Of a DNA stretch of 64,000 nucleotides, positions 10,974-21,453 are shown in pieces. A program made the translations under genes and the position numbers. The stretch comes from Sugiyamaella lignohabitans. Its lineage: Eukaryota > Ascomycota > Dipodascomycetes > Dipodascales > Trichomonascaceae. The notes under the pieces were generated by a model. The model had not been told where the DNA came from, did no database searches, and saw only the letters and a list, made by a program, of their open reading frames with translations. The DNA lies in NCBI RefSeq assembly GCF_001640025.1, contig NC_031671.1:992001-1056000 (forward strand). Direction: 5' to 3'. How positions within the stretch are numbered: position 1 is the first letter of the stretch; each line of letters opens with the position of its first letter.

Positions 10974-12066
10974 GATTATTTTATCATATTTGCTTTTTTT
11001 TGCACCTCATAAAAGAGACAAATTGGTTGCAACGAGCGAAGCATCAAAGGACCGATCGCCAGAACAACTTCCCATGACGGCGTTATACATTCCAGATAAG
11101 TGGAAAAGCAATGGACTCAGCAGTCCTTGGGAGTAGTGGGGGCACGAGCCAGCTAATGGACGGGGTCCTACACATAGCTCCAGAATAGATTTTTTTATAC
11201 AGATTTCTCGCTCATTCACGAGTCCTCACTGGCTATCGATGGCATGACAGCCTGATAAATTCTCTGGCTTACAGGCTTGCAATTGACTTGTAAAGTTGAC
11301 TGCCCATAGCTCGGGGTATCCCAGCAGGCCGTTGAGCGTTACAGATTTTGCTCAGCGTAGATTAGCGTGCGGCGGAATGGCGATCGACACATACCTGCAT
11401 ATGTTACACTGCAAGATCCGACGTTACATTAGAATAAGCAGTCTTAGCAGCACCAGAAGTAACGCGAGGGGTGTTTTTAACAGCAAGTCCTGAAAACTGC
11501 ACTAGCAGCTGGCTGAAATTCCGATCAAAAGCTCTTCCTCATCTTCAATGGATTAGGGCTTGATTCCAGAACTGGTAGAAAATCCGGTCAGTAATTCCAA
11601 GAGAACTTTCTTACAGGGCTTTGTTTATGCGTGGAACAATTGCGATAAGCATGAAATCGCTGCCAGCTGAGTTCTTAACTAAAGCAAGGGTTGCAGCAGC
11701 ATCGCAGCAGCGGATGCACCGTGTAGCGAATGAGTTGAGCTCTCTGAATTCCAACCGATACCGCACATACCATACAAGACGCATGCTCGGTGAGCATGAG
11801 CGATGAGATGGGTGCCATAATATCCCGCTAGCCAGCTTCCCCGATATACCACGTCCCCTATACCCATAACAGGAGAAAGAAATAGAATCTGGTATTGATA
11901 TCATCATTTTTTTTGCTTGACACACCCATTTCACGTGCGTCCATGAGGCTGTATCACGTTGCATCTCCACCCCAGCTTAGAACCGCCGTTTCCGGCCATG
12001 CCCCGCAGCCCCTCGTCCTGAGCTCGAGCCCCTCACTTTGCAGCAGTCAGAAATGGGGGCAGATTG

Positions 12067-12439
12067 TGCCTCCCGGCGACTGGGGCTCCGCCCCAGACCA
12101 ATGGAACACTCTTCGCTCGAGTGTAGGTGGATATGACACTGTACTGGAGTCGTTCTCTGTACCGGCCGAGCCGGGCCGGAGTTGGCTGCTTTTGTTATAG
12201 AATGTGGGTGACCTTGACCCCGCCGCGCTGCTGACAACCAGCCGCACGTCGGACCCCAGAAAATAGTGATCATCTGGTTTGGTGAGATGAAGAACTAAAG
12301 ACAGTTGAACGCTAAATCCAAGTTTTGTTCTGAAGCAGACCCTTCGTACGGCCATAAAGTAAGTAACTAGAGGACTCCAAGCTTGAACCGACTCACAACA
12401 GGGTCTGGGGCAGCGTCAGAGCCGTTGGAGGCACACCCT
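12067..12439. repeat. Inverted pair of the GC-rich element upstream of NGS1
   Basis: The left copy at 12067-12099 has GCCTCCCGGCGACTGGGGCT and CGCCCCAGACC. The right copy at 12398-12439 is inverted and degenerate (AGGGTCTGGGGCAGCGTC, then GTTGGAGGC). About 300 bases lie between. The right copy is within the likely 5' leader of the NGS1-like gene. Confidence 0.65.
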
Positions 12440-12473
12440 TTCTGGCCCCTCACACACCCGCTAACTCGTGAAG

Positions 12474-15383
12474 ATGGATTTCGAATTCTCGGACCAGCTC
12501 CCCGTCCAGCTGACGGAGCTGGGAAAGGCCATTGGTCAGATGTTTCTGGTTGGTTTTGCTGAGGATTATGTAACGGATGAGACTCGGGAGCTTATTACCA
12601 AGTATCATATAGGATCGATCATGTTAAGGGCCAAGAACTTGAGAGACGCTGAGACCACGCGGAATCTGATTCTTGAGTTACAGCAGATTGCTCATGATGC
12701 TGGTCATGAGCATCCTCTACTAATTGCCATCGATCAAGAAAATGGCATGCTGAATAACCTGAATGACGAAGAGTATTTGAGCCAGTTTCCAGGACCCATG
12801 GCCATTGTAGCTACCAAATCGCTGAATCTAGCAAGACAGGTCGCTCATGCCACGGGACAGCAACTGAAATCTCTGGGGGTTAACTGGCTTCTGGGACCAG
12901 TGTTGGATGTGCTTACAAACTCAACAAATCGTTTACTAGGAGTACGCACCATGGGAGATGACGCTCAAGAAGTTACAAGATTCTCACTGGCGTTCATGGA
13001 GGGTTATGAATCAGCAGGTATTTGTCAGTGTGGAAAACACTTCCCAGGATATGGTAATGCGACAGTTGATTCTACCGTGAGTCTGCCAGTGGTTCCTGAA
13101 TCAATTGAACAGCTCGAGACCTCGTCGCTGATTCCGTTCCGCGAAGCTATAAAGGCTAATATCGACGCTATAATGGTAGGCGGATGTGCACTTCCAAAAA
13201 TCGCTATGAACGAAATGCATGCTTGCTTATCAGAAAGAGTCGTAAGAGAGCTACTAAGAGAAGATATGGGGTATGATGGAGTTATTGTTAGTGAGTGTTT
13301 GGAAATGGATGCTCTCTATGAAAATGTAGGAGTTCGACAGGGTGCGGTCATGACCGCTATTGCAGGCTGTGACGTTGTTCTCGTCTGTTCATCTTACAGA
13401 CTACAGATCGAGGCTATCTCCGGAATCTTTGGTGCAGTGACAAGTGGTATTCTGGAACATGAGGCCATCTATAATTCTGCTAAAAGAGTAGCCAAACTCA
13501 AAAGTAAACATCTCTCATGGCAAGAGGCTCTTAACCCCAAACCACTTTCATATTTAAAAGAACTGAAGAAAACACACCTACAACTATCGAAGACTGCTTA
13601 TCAACAGTCTATCACGCTGGTACGTGATCATAGCAAATGTATTCCATTATCAGAATCTATCGAACGTGACAGTGATATCGTCTTGCTGACGCCATTAGTA
13701 ACGCCTTTGGTATCAACAAAACATGATGCCAACCTCGACCATTTATTGTTAGGTGAAAACGTGTTCCAAGAGTTTGGTAGATCTCTAGCTAGACTACATA
13801 CTGGTAAGGTCCTACATGCTAGTTATACAGCAAATGGAGTGATAAGTATGCACGACCAGTTGATCGAGCGGGCTCAGGCTGTTATAATCGTGACCACTGA
13901 TGCACACAGAAACATGTATCAAGTGGGTTTTACTAAACACGTTGGTATCATCTGTGCTCAACAGAGAAAGCCTGTTATCGCTATTGCTGCCTCCTCTCCA
14001 TACGACTTAGCTCTTGACAGGGCAATCGGAACCTATCTATGTTTGTATGAGTTTACAAACGAAGCGCTTGACACCACGGCAAAAGTACTTTTCGGACAAC
14101 TTCCTGCAAGGGGTCATTTTCCAGGCAGCGGTCTGTACCAACGAACACAGAATCGCCCAACCACCAATGGAAATCGTACCAATCGTAATAAGTGGCTAGT
14201 CGAAAAATGGAGTCACGAACGTGATATGAAACGCCTGAAAACCCTATGGGAAAACTGTTTTTCTGACCGACATCTGGGTCCCGGTGTAGGAGGTGCGTTT
14301 CAACTTTTGCTGACAAGTGGGCAGACCCACTTCATTGTGCGCAACTCGTCTACGAACAACTTGTATGGATTCTGTGCTACATGGGTCTATGAGAAACAAG
14401 GAATTGGATGCATTGCTATGATATTTGTGGAGCCTTCTCGAAGGGGAATGTCAATTGGACGAAGTTTACATGACCGAGCCGTGAAATATCTGATACGTGA
14501 ACGTAATGTGTCTAGTGTGAAAATAGGATGCTCGATCCCATCTTTTTTCCACGGAATCCCAACAAATAATTACGGTCCGTTGATGAAATGGTTCCAAGAA
14601 GCAGGATGGGTTATTGACGTTAACCTTGCACAAGTTCTAGCTGCCGACTCGTCTGATACCGATCCCATTCTTCCACAACAGACATTTAATTCGACCTACC
14701 CACAGCCCACTAATTCCATCTCGCATCCCCACTCCGGGCATTCTGCATTGCATCTCACCGATGGGTCAATCGATCTTGGCGATACTGTATCTAACCCTAC
14801 TGACGGCAGTACTATCACAGTACTGTCTACTATGCTGCTGACCTCATTATCTGAGTGGAGTCCCTCGAAGACTCTTATTAGACAATTGGAAGTGCTAGGT
14901 ATTAAATTCGACATATGTCTCAATGAAGACCGGTTTTCTGAGATCATGGCATTTGCGAATAGCCCTAAATATGCACAGTTTGAGGGACTGACTGAGCTGT
15001 ATCGTGAGGCACTTTCCAGCGGAGACTCGAAGATCATTGTCGCCCTCGACCCTGTCAAGAAGACCGTGGTCGGCAGTATCATCCTGTTTACTCGAGGCAG
15101 CAGTATTGCTTCGTACATGCCGTGGATTGTCGAGTTCGAGGATGCTCGTGTCGGAGGTCTTTGCGGAGTCATAACCGATCCGCAATACAACAAAGAGCTG
15201 GAGTCAGTGTTCAATTGCGGTCTTGTGGGTTGTGGCGTGCGTCAGTTCAAACTCCAGGGCTTTGAGCGTTGCGTTATAGACAGGGCTACCGGTCACCAAG
15301 CCGAAGGCTACGCCGAAAACGGCTTTTATACACTTCGCCGCTATCTTCAAGTGTCGAACGTGGCTCAGTCTTTTGTAGTATAA
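12474..15383 (+). CDS. NGS1: NGS1-like GlcNAc sensor: GH3-like domain fused to GNAT domains
   Basis: Matches the architecture of Candida Ngs1, which binds GlcNAc through a beta-N-acetylglucosaminidase-like domain and induces GlcNAc genes through a GNAT acetyltransferase acting on histone H3. The frame opens with a GTG at 12468, but the first ATG is 12474, giving 969 residues. The GH3/NagZ-like part spans about residues 10-350 (KHFPGYGN at 188-195, GVIVSECLEM at 269-278), followed by an alpha/beta segment. A GNAT domain follows at about 575-720, with acetyl-CoA motif RRGMSIG (656-662). A second degenerate GNAT-like region lies at about 780-960. In the GH3 part the usual nucleophile Asp is Glu274 and the DSH acid/base His is Thr201, so hydrolysis is doubtful and sensing likely. 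No intron. Confidence 0.9.
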   Translation: MDFEFSDQLPVQLTELGKAIGQMFLVGFAEDYVTDETRELITKYHIGSIMLRAKNLRDAETTRNLILELQQIAHDAGHEHPLLIAIDQENGMLNNLNDEEYLSQFPGPMAIVATKSLNLARQVAHATGQQLKSLGVNWLLGPVLDVLTNSTNRLLGVRTMGDDAQEVTRFSLAFMEGYESAGICQCGKHFPGYGNATVDSTVSLPVVPESIEQLETSSLIPFREAIKANIDAIMVGGCALPKIAMNEMHACLSERVVRELLREDMGYDGVIVSECLEMDALYENVGVRQGAVMTAIAGCDVVLVCSSYRLQIEAISGIFGAVTSGILEHEAIYNSAKRVAKLKSKHLSWQEALNPKPLSYLKELKKTHLQLSKTAYQQSITLVRDHSKCIPLSESIERDSDIVLLTPLVTPLVSTKHDANLDHLLLGENVFQEFGRSLARLHTGKVLHASYTANGVISMHDQLIERAQAVIIVTTDAHRNMYQVGFTKHVGIICAQQRKPVIAIAASSPYDLALDRAIGTYLCLYEFTNEALDTTAKVLFGQLPARGHFPGSGLYQRTQNRPTTNGNRTNRNKWLVEKWSHERDMKRLKTLWENCFSDRHLGPGVGGAFQLLLTSGQTHFIVRNSSTNNLYGFCATWVYEKQGIGCIAMIFVEPSRRGMSIGRSLHDRAVKYLIRERNVSSVKIGCSIPSFFHGIPTNNYGPLMKWFQEAGWVIDVNLAQVLAADSSDTDPILPQQTFNSTYPQPTNSISHPHSGHSALHLTDGSIDLGDTVSNPTDGSTITVLSTMLLTSLSEWSPSKTLIRQLEVLGIKFDICLNEDRFSEIMAFANSPKYAQFEGLTELYREALSSGDSKIIVALDPVKKTVVGSIILFTRGSSIASYMPWIVEFEDARVGGLCGVITDPQYNKELESVFNCGLVGCGVRQFKLQGFERCVIDRATGHQAEGYAENGFYTLRRYLQVSNVAQSFVV

Positions 15384-16200
15384 TGATATATTTTGCACTA
15401 AACGATTTGGTTCTGGCGGCCGGACTCTGCCGGGACCCGTTCTGCGAACTCCGCTTGTATGACTGGAAAGTCAGCGAGTGTAGTGATGGAGACTTCCCAG
15501 GTACCAGCCGCTCTAGGCTTGGGATTGTCCGCCATTGATCGTCAGGGGAGATCTGCCGGGCTGCGTGCTAGATGCGCTACAGTTGGGTTCACAATCAAAT
15601 TTCCGGTTTAGGCAAGATGCGAGGTTACATTCCCCAATGTTACATTGAGCGAAGAGATAACCGTTTGCGACTTGCAGGAGTCGATCTAACCTCTTGGGAT
15701 ATTCAGCCCGTCACTGCCAGGTGGGCAGACACACAGAAGTTGTTCCGAAGGAGGGGCAGGAGCTGACGGGGTGTTGAGATTCGGTTTATTGAACCGGATA
15801 CTGTAAACACCATTGGTTGCCATGGCATTAGTGACACAAAAAAACTGACAGCAAGTCCCCTCATAAAGTGAGCTGTCAATCATGCTCTGTCGACGGCTTG
15901 TGAATTCGACGACTCTAGATTGAACCCTCGCCGGTAAGTTTTAGCATGTCAATGGTAGAAAATTATAAGATAATCCCGTATGCCCGGCGGGCGTTCTGCT
16001 CAATGCCCATAGCTGCCGCAGTGTGAACGACAACCACTATTTCTTGCAACGGATTGGTAAAAGACACGAGTAGTGTATGTTGCCCTTCCCCGCAACCTTA
16101 AAACCAGATAGTGGTATCTCAGAATCACCATACTTCTCTGCCCAACCTAGAAGCTAGCGTGTCAGTTCCAGCTGTTACGTGATGAGGTGGGCTGACTGTT

Positions 16201-16343
16201 CTGCCTCGAGCTGCTGCTGGGGCTTTGCTCCGGACCCTGTATGATTCCTGAGTTTGCGTTAGCACCGTGGTCGCAACGACTAGAGCGCAGCGAGTGGAGT
16301 ACGGGGTCTAGGGCGGAGCCCCAGCCGGCGGAGGCATGCCCCG
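16201..16343. repeat. Inverted pair of the GC-rich element
   Basis: Left copy 16201-16240 (CTGCCTCGAG, CTGGGGCTTTGCTCCGGACC). Right copy 16302-16343, inverted (GGGGTCTAGGGCGGAGCCCC, AGCCGGCGGAGGCATGCCCC). About 60 bases lie between, containing CGCAGCGAG, as in the other copies. Confidence 0.7.
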
Positions 16344-16564
16344 CACCCCCACCATCCCCGCCATCAGGCCCCCAACCTGCTCCAATACCCCTTCCACTTG
16401 TCAGACTATCTGACCACTGGTGTGGTTAAGAATGGCACTGTAGCAATTGATTAACTCCTAACCTTACTTGTAGGGGTAAATTTTTTTTCCGTTTACGGTT
16501 ATATTATGCACGATTATAGTGTCGCAAAAAAGTGTTTATTGCAGCTGTAGATGCGGTTTGCAGC

Positions 16565-16630
16565 TTGTAGCTGTAGCCGTAGCTGAAAATGTAGCTGTAG
16601 CTGTAGCTGTAGCTGTCGCTGTCGCTGTAT
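16565..16630. repeat. GTAGCT hexanucleotide microsatellite
   Basis: Imperfect tandem TGTAGC units with a few GTCGCT variants, between the GC-rich element and the HXK1 leader. Confidence 0.85.
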
Positions 16631-17855
16631 CCGACAAGCTCTGGTGTGCATGAACCTTACATTCTGTAGCTGCCTATAGAGAGAGGCCAGCAGCTGTTGG
16701 CGTGTACCGCCGCAAATCTCCGGACTGCTACTACCCTCAGGCAGGTCCCGCATGAGACACCAGCGTTGTAGCGGGTTAGGCAGCGGCTGCTGTAATGCTG
16801 TAGTAGTGTAACTACCGGACGACTTCTGGAATCCGGGGGTGTAGCACTTGGACGTTGGTAAGGTGGTAACACCTAATTCCTACCATCGAATCCAACCAAA
16901 CCAATACCGAACTTGCATTGTGCCTGTTTATCTCGCTGGTTGTTTGAATTTGTATTTATATTCTAGGCCCCCTCCTCTTTCTTATTTAACTTATACATTT
17001 TTTTTCAAAGCATTTTACTTTTTTTTTACCAGAAATTATATATATATCTAGTGTGATATATATTCAGATATATCTGGTTGTGCTCCTTTGACTTTAGCTC
17101 TTACTTGTGCCATCGGTTCTGTTTAGTGATTTGCTGTTACAGCCTGATTATTCTACTAGACGATCGAGTCACGTCAATATCTTTGCAAACTGCCCTAAAC
17201 TACGCCAACGCTATATTGATACATTCTTATACCGGTAAATTTATCGAAACCAAGAAAAACAGCTATAACTTCGGTTGTTATTCAATAATTCTATTTGGGT
17301 TTTAATCCGATAAACTATTGCTTATTGTTTATACTAATACCTTGACCTTTGCTTCTTTTTTGGAACTCTTTTCTATTAATATTTGGCGAATAAAATCCAG
17401 TAGATTTTGTTATTACGTCTTGGCTGATAGTACTATACTTAATTAGCTGCACCATTTGTGAGGTTACACTGGGTTCTACGACGCTACGCTCTGCACGGTA
17501 TATCACATCTCCACACTATAATTTCACCTCCACAGTCTATCTTTTCATTACGGCGGTGATTTTATTTTAGTCCACTTTCTTCATTGTTTATTTGTTTTTA
17601 GTTCATACCGGCGACTATTTGTTATTTATTACCGGAGTTTTAGTATTTTGCTAATTATTTCTGGTATTTCTCATATTGGGTTGATTGAATATTTTGATCC
17701 AGCCGGTTGATCTGATATTTTTATTGTCTACATTTTCGGGGGTTTATAGGTTGTTTACTTTGTACATTTTGGTTTGATCCGGCTTTGGGTCTTTTTACAT
17801 TCGCTTTTAAATCTCCAGCATATCCCTGCCGTTCTACACTTGCAATCTCCCTCTA

Positions 17856-19643
17856 ATGAACACAATAGTCCCACTTAGCACTCGAGGACCCTCATCTCCT
17901 GAAGGCTCCATCACTGCATCAACGACATCTACAACGCCTTCTAGCTCTCCACCATCGTCATCTAAATCTGCTCCATCGTCTGCTGGGTTTCTTAGTCCTC
18001 CTGCCTCTCCTCAACCTGAGAAACATGCTGCATCTGGTATAATGGGCTCGTCTACAGTTTCCACAAGCACCACAACTGCTAGGACCTCTTCAAGAACAGC
18101 CACGAAATCAAACCTGATTTCAGGAACTGTCCTTGACGGTCTTAATGACAACCTTCATCGCCTGGTTACTCCGGCCCTTTCACCTACCTCTTCTGATAGG
18201 AATAATGACGAAAATGTGCATGAAATTGATCACGAAATCGATATTAGTCTACCTACCCCCGTCTCCAGTACCGGAGACCACTTCAAACTTTTTGCATCGT
18301 CTTATGACTTGTTATCTTTGGATGCTGTTGCAAAACGTACTACTTCTCACTTGACCCGAGTGCTGGGTACCAACCATCATACCCCTACTATGATTCCTAC
18401 CTGTATGACTTGTCTGCCAAGTGGGAAAGAAATTGGTACCTTTCTCTCGGTCGACTTGGGAGGTTCTACTTTTCGAGTGGCCTTTGTATGCTTGAAGGGC
18501 CCTGGTAAGCAGAGTGAGATTGTTTACATGTCGGTTGTGCCTGTTCCTGATTCGGTGAAGCAAGGTTCAGGTAACGATTTCTTCCTTTGGATGGCACACG
18601 AAGTCAAGAAAGGTGTCGACAAGGTTCTACCTAACCAACCCAAGTCGGTTCCTATCAACATGGGCATTTCATGGAGTTTCCCTTTCGTACAAACTGCTAT
18701 GCATACTGCAATTATTGAGAAGATGGGCAAAGGTTATAACGTTGCGGATGAGATCTCGGGCTGGAATCTTGGCAAGTCTTTTGAAAATGCATTTGAAAAG
18801 TTAGATCTAAACATAAAAGTTACTGCAATTGTCAATGATGGTGGTGCCTGTATGATTTCTAGAGCTTACGCTGACAATGCGACCAAGATCTCGCTTATTC
18901 TCGGTACAGGCATCAACGCAGGAATTATGGTTCCCAGTCATCTTATTGGTGAAGCCAAGCTTGAGTCAATTGCCAGTGGTAAGCCTGCACCTACTTACAT
19001 GATCAATACTGAAATTTCCATGCTTGACGATACGATTGTTCCTGCCAGTATCTGGGATGTCGAGCTTGATGCTGCCATTGAAAGACCCGGTTTTCAACCT
19101 CTCGAAACCAAGGTCTCTGGTAGATACTTGGGCGAAATTTCTCGTTTGATTATCCGCGACCTGGTTCTAAATAACACACTTTGCGGTGGTATTCTTCCTG
19201 AAAAATTAGACGTTCCTTACAGTTTGGAGTCTTCACTTATGTCCGACATTGAGGAGCATTTCCGCAACTCTCGGCTTGACCTGGCACGTGATGCTTTTCT
19301 CAGAGCTCACCCTCATCCCTACCTCAGCGACTCGGACCTTGACCAAATTTGTGATGTCTTTGTCAATGTTTCCAACCGATCGGCTGCTTTCACTGCTGCT
19401 GTTCTTGTTGGTTTGGCTGATATCATCTATCAGAACACTGCGCACTCATCTGCCGAGTCCCAATCTTGCATTATATCCTATACAGGGACCGTTATAGAGA
19501 AGTATCCTTTGTTCCGCAAACGATGCCAACAATTCCTCGATTCATTATGTGCATCGCGAGGCATCCAACTTCGCCTGGAGTCCTCTGAAAATGGCTCTAT
19601 CTTTGGGCCTGTCATTGCTGCCGCTATGAACCACTGCAACTGA
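17856..19643 (+). CDS. HXK1: N-acetylglucosamine kinase, hexokinase family (HXK1/NAG5 type)
   Basis: ATP-dependent sugar kinase of the fungal GlcNAc-kinase branch, forming GlcNAc-6-phosphate, the substrate of DAC1. The 595-residue protein has the ATP phosphate loop VDLGGSTFRV (Asp200), a substrate loop SWSFPFVQ, catalytic Asp328 in VNDGGACM (ordinary hexokinases have NDT here), and ILGTGINAGIM. The first ~145 residues are Ser/Thr/Pro-rich and disordered, well beyond usual hexokinase length; a later start is possible but the first ATG follows a pyrimidine-rich leader. The phosphate loop and the NDG motif argue for GlcNAc kinase over glucokinase, as does the location with DAC1 and NGS1. Confidence 0.88.
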   Translation: MNTIVPLSTRGPSSPEGSITASTTSTTPSSSPPSSSKSAPSSAGFLSPPASPQPEKHAASGIMGSSTVSTSTTTARTSSRTATKSNLISGTVLDGLNDNLHRLVTPALSPTSSDRNNDENVHEIDHEIDISLPTPVSSTGDHFKLFASSYDLLSLDAVAKRTTSHLTRVLGTNHHTPTMIPTCMTCLPSGKEIGTFLSVDLGGSTFRVAFVCLKGPGKQSEIVYMSVVPVPDSVKQGSGNDFFLWMAHEVKKGVDKVLPNQPKSVPINMGISWSFPFVQTAMHTAIIEKMGKGYNVADEISGWNLGKSFENAFEKLDLNIKVTAIVNDGGACMISRAYADNATKISLILGTGINAGIMVPSHLIGEAKLESIASGKPAPTYMINTEISMLDDTIVPASIWDVELDAAIERPGFQPLETKVSGRYLGEISRLIIRDLVLNNTLCGGILPEKLDVPYSLESSLMSDIEEHFRNSRLDLARDAFLRAHPHPYLSDSDLDQICDVFVNVSNRSAAFTAAVLVGLADIIYQNTAHSSAESQSCIISYTGTVIEKYPLFRKRCQQFLDSLCASRGIQLRLESSENGSIFGPVIAAAMNHCN

Positions 19644-19762
19644 TTACTCCGTTATGACTTGAAACACGTTTTTTACGATTTATATTTGTGTACATATAAA
19701 AATATAGATATTATGACCCTTTATACCGGCTTGGACTATACGAGGAGCCACCGTGGCATTGC

Positions 19763-19784
19763 CCCAGTGCCGGTCAGCACTGGG
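19763..19784 (+). terminator. Hairpin downstream of HXK1
   Basis: CCCAGTGC, a 6-base loop, GCACTGGG: a perfect 8-base stem, flanked by GCCACC/GGTGGC that can extend it and followed by GTTTTTATG. It lies 120 bases past the HXK1 stop. It may act in 3'-end structure, but eukaryotic termination does not need it. Confidence 0.35.
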
Positions 19785-20432
19785 TGGCCGTTTTTATGTA
19801 GAGATTTTCTTGGAGCTTATAGGTAACAGCTAGTGCATATCTGGTTAAGAAATTCCTTAATGCTGATAAATCTGTTGGGTCAAAATGGATTAAAATATAT
19901 AGAGTGATCAGATGTTGATGCTAAAGCTTGTTACAGTTTGAATCTTGATTTGACCAGAGTTTTTGAATCAATGAAGCAAGTACAATACCAGCTTCTCACA
20001 TTTCCTGTAATATGACTCTGATGCTGTCCTAGAACAGTTAGACAATTCTCCATGGGCTTTGGAGGTACCATTTTCCCAGTTTATGTAGCGTTGAACCTCA
20101 AGTTACAGCAAGTAAGGCAGCCGCGGAAAGCCAAATCTTCGATCTGGGAGTTCCTAATAGAATTGGACTATAATCAAGTTATATAGACTATCTGACAGCT
20201 AATTGCAACGGTCACGAATCGAGACAATCGCTAGAAATCTGATTGATCTAACCGTTACTCGTTTTACTCCATTGTCTAACGATCCCCATAGGTCTCACTA
20301 CCTGAAGATAAATTAGCCTATGGAGATGCCGCCAGCCAAGAGCAATCCAAATGTACCAATAACAAGTATACCTCTGAATATTTCTGAATATTTCTTTGAT
20401 ATCCATTCTGTCGACTATCAAAAGACAAGGTA

Positions 20433-20612
20433 AACTCACCACGAACCAATAGTCCTTGCAGTATTGGTCCGTCAAGGAATGGGGAATGGCTAAACAAGGT
20501 AAATAAAGCCTCGAATAATGCTAGACCGACTAGCTAACCGTACATCAAGAAAGGAGACAGAGAGTAGGCACTGACTATCCAGGTCCAGAGCCATGGCGGA
20601 CTCAATTATACA
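20433..20612. repeat. Degenerate duplicate of the PIP-kinase gene 3' end
   Basis: Resembles 21332-21509 in the same orientation. Shared blocks include CAGTATTGGTCC, AAT.ATGCTAGAC, TAACCG.ACATCA, GAGTAG and CCAGGTCCAG. The parent segment covers the last ~18 codons and the 3' flank of the gene at 21454, so this looks like an old tandem duplication of about 180 bases. Confidence 0.6.
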
Positions 20613-21453
20613 GCTGGAGTTTGTTTTCGAGTTGACTTATGAACTCATCTTTGCGGGATAGGTCGCTTATCACTCATTCAATCGAGTTCGTCTAAAAAAA
20701 TAATATTAATATTAGGTACAAGAGACAATACAAGAAACAATAATAACTAAAACATTCTCATCCCATCAAGTAAAATAGTAGGTTGTCAAGTTCAATCAAT
20801 CAAGTGCGCGATTACCACCAGCCAGTCTAGCTTCTTTTCCTGGAAGTAGAACTGGATCCCAGGGTCCTTGTCATGGTAAGGGAGGTACTATTAAGAGTCC
20901 AATGGCCAGGTGAGTAAATAGAGAACAACCACCTAAGGCGCCAAGTCTATGAATGCTCATCGTCCGTCCATAGAGATTGTGAGCCTTGAGATCCAATTCC
21001 AAAATGTCGCTAAGGAAGCGCCTCATTGGAAGGATTCAAGAATGTCCAGAGGCAGACTGGCGAGGAGCCAGTTCTGCCTTAGTCGAGCAATCTAAATCGT
21101 CGTCTGCTCGCGGTGTGCGAGGCGACAGAAGTAGTGAACAACAAGAGACGATGAGCAAATTGTCAGACTTGGGGTCTGTAAGCCAATGAATGATAGCAAA
21201 TGTCAACCGGGACTCGGGATGCCGCCGACTGAAGTTCGCTGATCCGAAGGGAAATTGTAATGCTTTCCGATCCAATAGTACTAAATGGGAAACCATGATA
21301 AGGGAGCCCTGAAAATCAAACAAAAAAAATTGAGTCCCATGAACTAATGGTCATAGCCAGTATTGGTCCCTCGAGGAGAAGCGAGCAATATACAAGGCAA
21401 TATCTTGAATCATGCTAGACTAACCAGGTAACCGCACATCATGAAAGAAAAAC

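Larger units (their letters stand above)
10585..12473. other. Divergent promoter region DAC1/NGS1
   Basis: A 1.9-kb region between divergent GlcNAc genes. It contains a perfect 9-base inverted repeat at 10942-10973, a CACGTG box at about 11934, and an inverted pair of the GC-rich element (12067-12099 and 12398-12439) ending about 34 bases before the NGS1 start. No additional gene is supported. Confidence 0.55.
15384..17855. other. Long upstream region of HXK1
   Basis: A 2.5-kb spacer. It holds an inverted pair of the GC-rich element (16201-16343), a GTAGCT microsatellite (16565-16630), and from about 16960 a T-rich, A/T-rich stretch that becomes pyrimidine-rich towards the HXK1 ATG. That fits a long promoter or leader. 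No gene is supported. Confidence 0.5.
19644..21453. other. Convergent region HXK1/PIP kinase
   Basis: A 1.8-kb spacer with the HXK1 downstream hairpin and a degenerate second copy of the PIP-kinase 3' end. No independent gene is supported. Confidence 0.5.

Noticed and set aside
12468..12473. GTG start for the NGS1-like gene (two extra residues)
   Set aside because: A eukaryotic nuclear gene should use the ATG at 12474, which begins MDFEFSDQ.
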